Assembly (NCBI RefSeq): GCF_018119405.1
Contig: NZ_JAGPWC010000015.1
Location: forward strand, 1-64,000
Source: Massilia sp. ST3
GTDB lineage: Bacteria > Pseudomonadota > Gammaproteobacteria > Burkholderiales > Burkholderiaceae_D
Reading direction: 5' to 3'
DNA: 64,000 nt
A program made the position numbers and the translations under genes. The notes beneath the pieces were generated by a model, which was not told where the DNA came from, ran no database searches, and saw only the letters and a list, made by a program, of their open reading frames with translations. Below are positions 60,828 to 64,000 of this stretch, piece by piece. The first letter of the stretch is position 1; each line of letters opens with the position of its first letter.

Positions 60828-61757
60828 ATGGAGACTTTTGTCCAGCAACTACTGAACGGGCTCGTCCTGGGCAGTATGTACGCCCTGGTCGCGCTCGGCT
60901 ACACGATGGTGTATGGCGTGCTCAACCTGATCAACTTCGCCCACGGCGACGTCCTGATGATCGGCGCGATGGTCGGCCTGTCCATCCTGAAGCTGCTCGA
61001 GGCCCATGCCCCGGGCCTGCCCGGCTACCTGCAGCTGGCGGCCGCGATCCTGGGCGCGATTCCCGTCACCATGCTGGTCAATGTCCTGATCGAGCGCGTC
61101 GCCTACCGCCGCCTGCGCAACGCCCCGCGCCTCGCGCCCCTGATCACCGCGATCGGCGTGTCCATCCTGCTCCAGACCTTCGCCATGATGATCTGGGGCC
61201 GCAGCCCGATTCCCTTCCCGCAGCTGCTCTCGTCCGAGCCGATCGAGCTCGGCGGCGCCCTGATCACGCACACCCAGGTGCTGCTGCTGGTGCTGGCCGC
61301 CGTGGCCATGGCAGGCCTGGTGCTGCTGGTCGAGCGCACTCGCATGGGACGCGCGATGCGCGCAGTGGCCGAGAACCCGCGCGTGGCGGGCCTGATGGGC
61401 GTGGACTCGAACCGCGTCATCGTCGCCACCTTCGCCATCGGCGCCGCGCTGGCCGCGGTGGCCGGCGTGATGTGGGGCGCCAACTACGCCTCGATCACCT
61501 TCACCATGGGCGTCCTGCCCGGCATGAAGGCCTTCTGCGCCGCGGTGCTGGGCGGGATCGGTAACATCTACGGCGCCATGATCGGCGGCATCCTGCTGGG
61601 CATCATCGAAGCCCTGGGCGCCGGCTATATCGGCGACTTCACCGGCGGCTTCCTGGGCAGCCACTACCAGGACATCTTCGCCTTCGTGGTGCTGATCCTG
61701 GTGCTGACCCTGCGCCCGTCCGGCATCATGGGCGAACGCGTGGCCGACCGCGCCTGA
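60828..61757 (+). CDS. livH: Branched-chain amino-acid ABC permease LivH
   Basis: The 309-residue membrane protein has about eight helices and the LivH marks LNGLVLGSMYALVALGYTMV, YGVLNLINFAHGDVLMIGAM and VAENPRVAGLMGVDSNRVIV. It forms a channel with LivM. It starts the liv transporter operon (livH-livM-livG-livF). No binding-protein gene (livK) lies in the visible part. A ribosome-binding site (GAAAGAGG) is 13-20 bases upstream. Confidence 0.95.
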   Translation: METFVQQLLNGLVLGSMYALVALGYTMVYGVLNLINFAHGDVLMIGAMVGLSILKLLEAHAPGLPGYLQLAAAILGAIPVTMLVNVLIERVAYRRLRNAPRLAPLITAIGVSILLQTFAMMIWGRSPIPFPQLLSSEPIELGGALITHTQVLLLVLAAVAMAGLVLLVERTRMGRAMRAVAENPRVAGLMGVDSNRVIVATFAIGAALAAVAGVMWGANYASITFTMGVLPGMKAFCAAVLGGIGNIYGAMIGGILLGIIEALGAGYIGDFTGGFLGSHYQDIFAFVVLILVLTLRPSGIMGERVADRA

Positions 61758-61772
61758 CGAGGAGACGAGCAC

Positions 61773-62984
<1,212 letters not shown>

Positions 62985-62995
62985 AGGACAAGACA

Positions 62996-63769
62996 ATGAG
63001 CGAACAGCTTCTTTTGAACATCTCGGGCGTCAACAAGCGCTTCGGCGGCCTGCAGGCCCTGACCGACGTCGGCATCCGCATCATGCGCGGCCAGATCGTC
63101 GGCCTGATCGGCCCGAACGGCGCCGGCAAGACCACCTTCTTCAACGTCATCACCGGCCTCTACCAGCCGGATTCGGGCAGCTTCGAGCTGGCCGGCAAGC
63201 CGTATTCGCCCTCGGCCCCGCACGAAGTAGCCAAGGCGGGCATTGCGCGCACCTTCCAGAACATCCGCCTGTTCGGCGAGATGAGCGCGCTCGAGAACGT
63301 CATGGTGGGCCGCCACGTGCGCACCCGCCAGGGCGTGTTCGGCGCCATCTTCCGCCACAAGGCCGCGCGCGAGGAGGAAGCCGCGATCCGCGCGCGCGCC
63401 CAGGAGCTGCTGGACTTCGTCGGCATCGGCGCCTTTGCCCACCGCACGGCGAAATTCCTGTCCTACGGCGACCAGCGCCGCCTGGAGATCGCGCGCGCCC
63501 TGGCCACCGATCCGCAGCTGCTGGCGCTGGACGAACCGGCGGCCGGCATGAACGCGACCGAGAAGCTGGCCCTGCGCGAGCTGCTGTTGAGAATCAAGTC
63601 CGAAGGCCGCACCGTGCTCCTGATCGAGCACGACGTGAAGCTGATGATGGGACTGTGCGACCGCATCACGGTGCTGGAGTACGGCAAGCAGATCGCGGAA
63701 GGGCTGCCGGCCGAGATCCAGAAGAACGAGGCCGTGATCAAGGCCTACCTGGGAGGCGCGCACGCATGA
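62996..63769 (+). CDS. livG: Branched-chain amino-acid ABC ATPase LivG
   Basis: The 257-residue ATPase has Walker A IGPNGAGKTTFFNVITG, a signature region FLSYGDQRRLEIARALATDP (usual LSGGQ replaced by LSYGDQ, typical of LivG) and Walker B LLALDEPAAGMNATE. The start is ATG 62996 with AAGGACAAG upstream. The stop overlaps livF as ATGA. Confidence 0.96.
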   Translation: MSEQLLLNISGVNKRFGGLQALTDVGIRIMRGQIVGLIGPNGAGKTTFFNVITGLYQPDSGSFELAGKPYSPSAPHEVAKAGIARTFQNIRLFGEMSALENVMVGRHVRTRQGVFGAIFRHKAAREEEAAIRARAQELLDFVGIGAFAHRTAKFLSYGDQRRLEIARALATDPQLLALDEPAAGMNATEKLALRELLLRIKSEGRTVLLIEHDVKLMMGLCDRITVLEYGKQIAEGLPAEIQKNEAVIKAYLGGAHA

Positions 63770-64000
63770 GCGAGAACATCCTGAAGATCAGCGGCCTGAA
63801 GGTCGCGTACGGCGGCATCAAGGCGGTCAAGGGCGTGGACCTGGAAGTGAACCGCGGCGAGCTGGTGACCCTGATCGGCGCCAACGGCGCGGGCAAGACT
63901 ACCACCCTGAAGGCCATCACCGGCACCCTCCCGCCGTGCAAGGTGGAAGGAGCGATTTCCTACCTGGGCCAGCCCCTGAAGGGCGCGTCCTCGTTCCGCC
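63766..64000 (+). CDS. livF: Branched-chain amino-acid ABC ATPase LivF (3' end outside window)
   Basis: The first 78 residues are visible. LKISGLKVAYGGIKAVKGVD and Walker A LIGANGAGKTTTLKAITGTL fit LivF, the second ATPase of the system. The gene runs off the end of the window. It begins inside the livG stop (ATGA). Confidence 0.95.
   Translation, partial: MSENILKISGLKVAYGGIKAVKGVDLEVNRGELVTLIGANGAGKTTTLKAITGTLPPCKVEGAISYLGQPLKGASSFR

Overview
The window looks like chromosome of a high-GC betaproteobacterium of the Oxalobacteraceae, most like Massilia or a close relative. This rests on the recC-recB-recD order, the thrS-infC ... rpmI-rplT-pheS-pheT-ihfA-merR translation block, the fkpB-ispH pair, and general protein character. 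No rRNA, phage, insertion sequence with a transposase, or CRISPR array is visible, but several small inverted-repeat elements are scattered between genes.

Layout. 1-12.2 kb: the 3' part of a large hybrid sensor kinase, a 156-bp inverted-repeat element sitting on its stop codon, then recCBD. 12.2-21.1 kb: a PBP7-type endopeptidase and a sulfate-binding protein (minus strand), a run of small genes (GNAT, DUF882, DUF378, YfcE-like phosphoesterase), a divergent pair of exported sugar enzymes (SMP-30 lactonase and glucose-fructose-oxidoreductase-like), and an amino-acid ABC binding protein plus permease without an ATPase. 21.2-29.5 kb: a PAS-GGDEF-EAL protein, a glutamine-rich repeat protein, ETF-ubiquinone oxidoreductase, an SDR enzyme with a thioesterase, a PAS-LuxR regulator and the scoAB CoA-transferase. 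29.5-43.3 kb: a BlaI/M56 pair, dctA, an amidohydrolase, 3-hydroxybutyrate dehydrogenase, an alpha/beta hydrolase, RidA, relA, a partial Mce/Mla lipid-transport set, a thioredoxin-reductase-like flavoprotein and a CDF metal exporter. 43.3-55 kb: tRNA-Val, then the translation block and a response regulator. 55-64 kb: a homopolymer stretch that looks like bad sequence, a DUF418 membrane protein, rpmG-rpmB, radC, fkpB-ispH and the start of a branched-chain amino-acid transporter (livHMG and part of livF).

The most interesting find lies between infC and rpmI. About 3 kb there holds four short peptide genes and an ATP-grasp ligase gene. Three peptides share the leader start MHPF(A/S)L and a Val-(Gly/Ser)-Gly leader end. 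Their C-terminal parts share a Thr-x3-Gly-Glu-x-Gly motif followed by (L/V/F)-Pro-(Glu/Asp). This is what a ribosomal peptide cluster of the graspetide type (omega-ester or omega-amide linked) would look like. I do not recognise it as a described family.

The catabolic genes suggest use of short fatty acids, ketone bodies or PHB, and C4-dicarboxylates (scoAB, bdhA, ETF-QO, dctA). Start sites are my choices from ribosome-binding sites and family N-termini.
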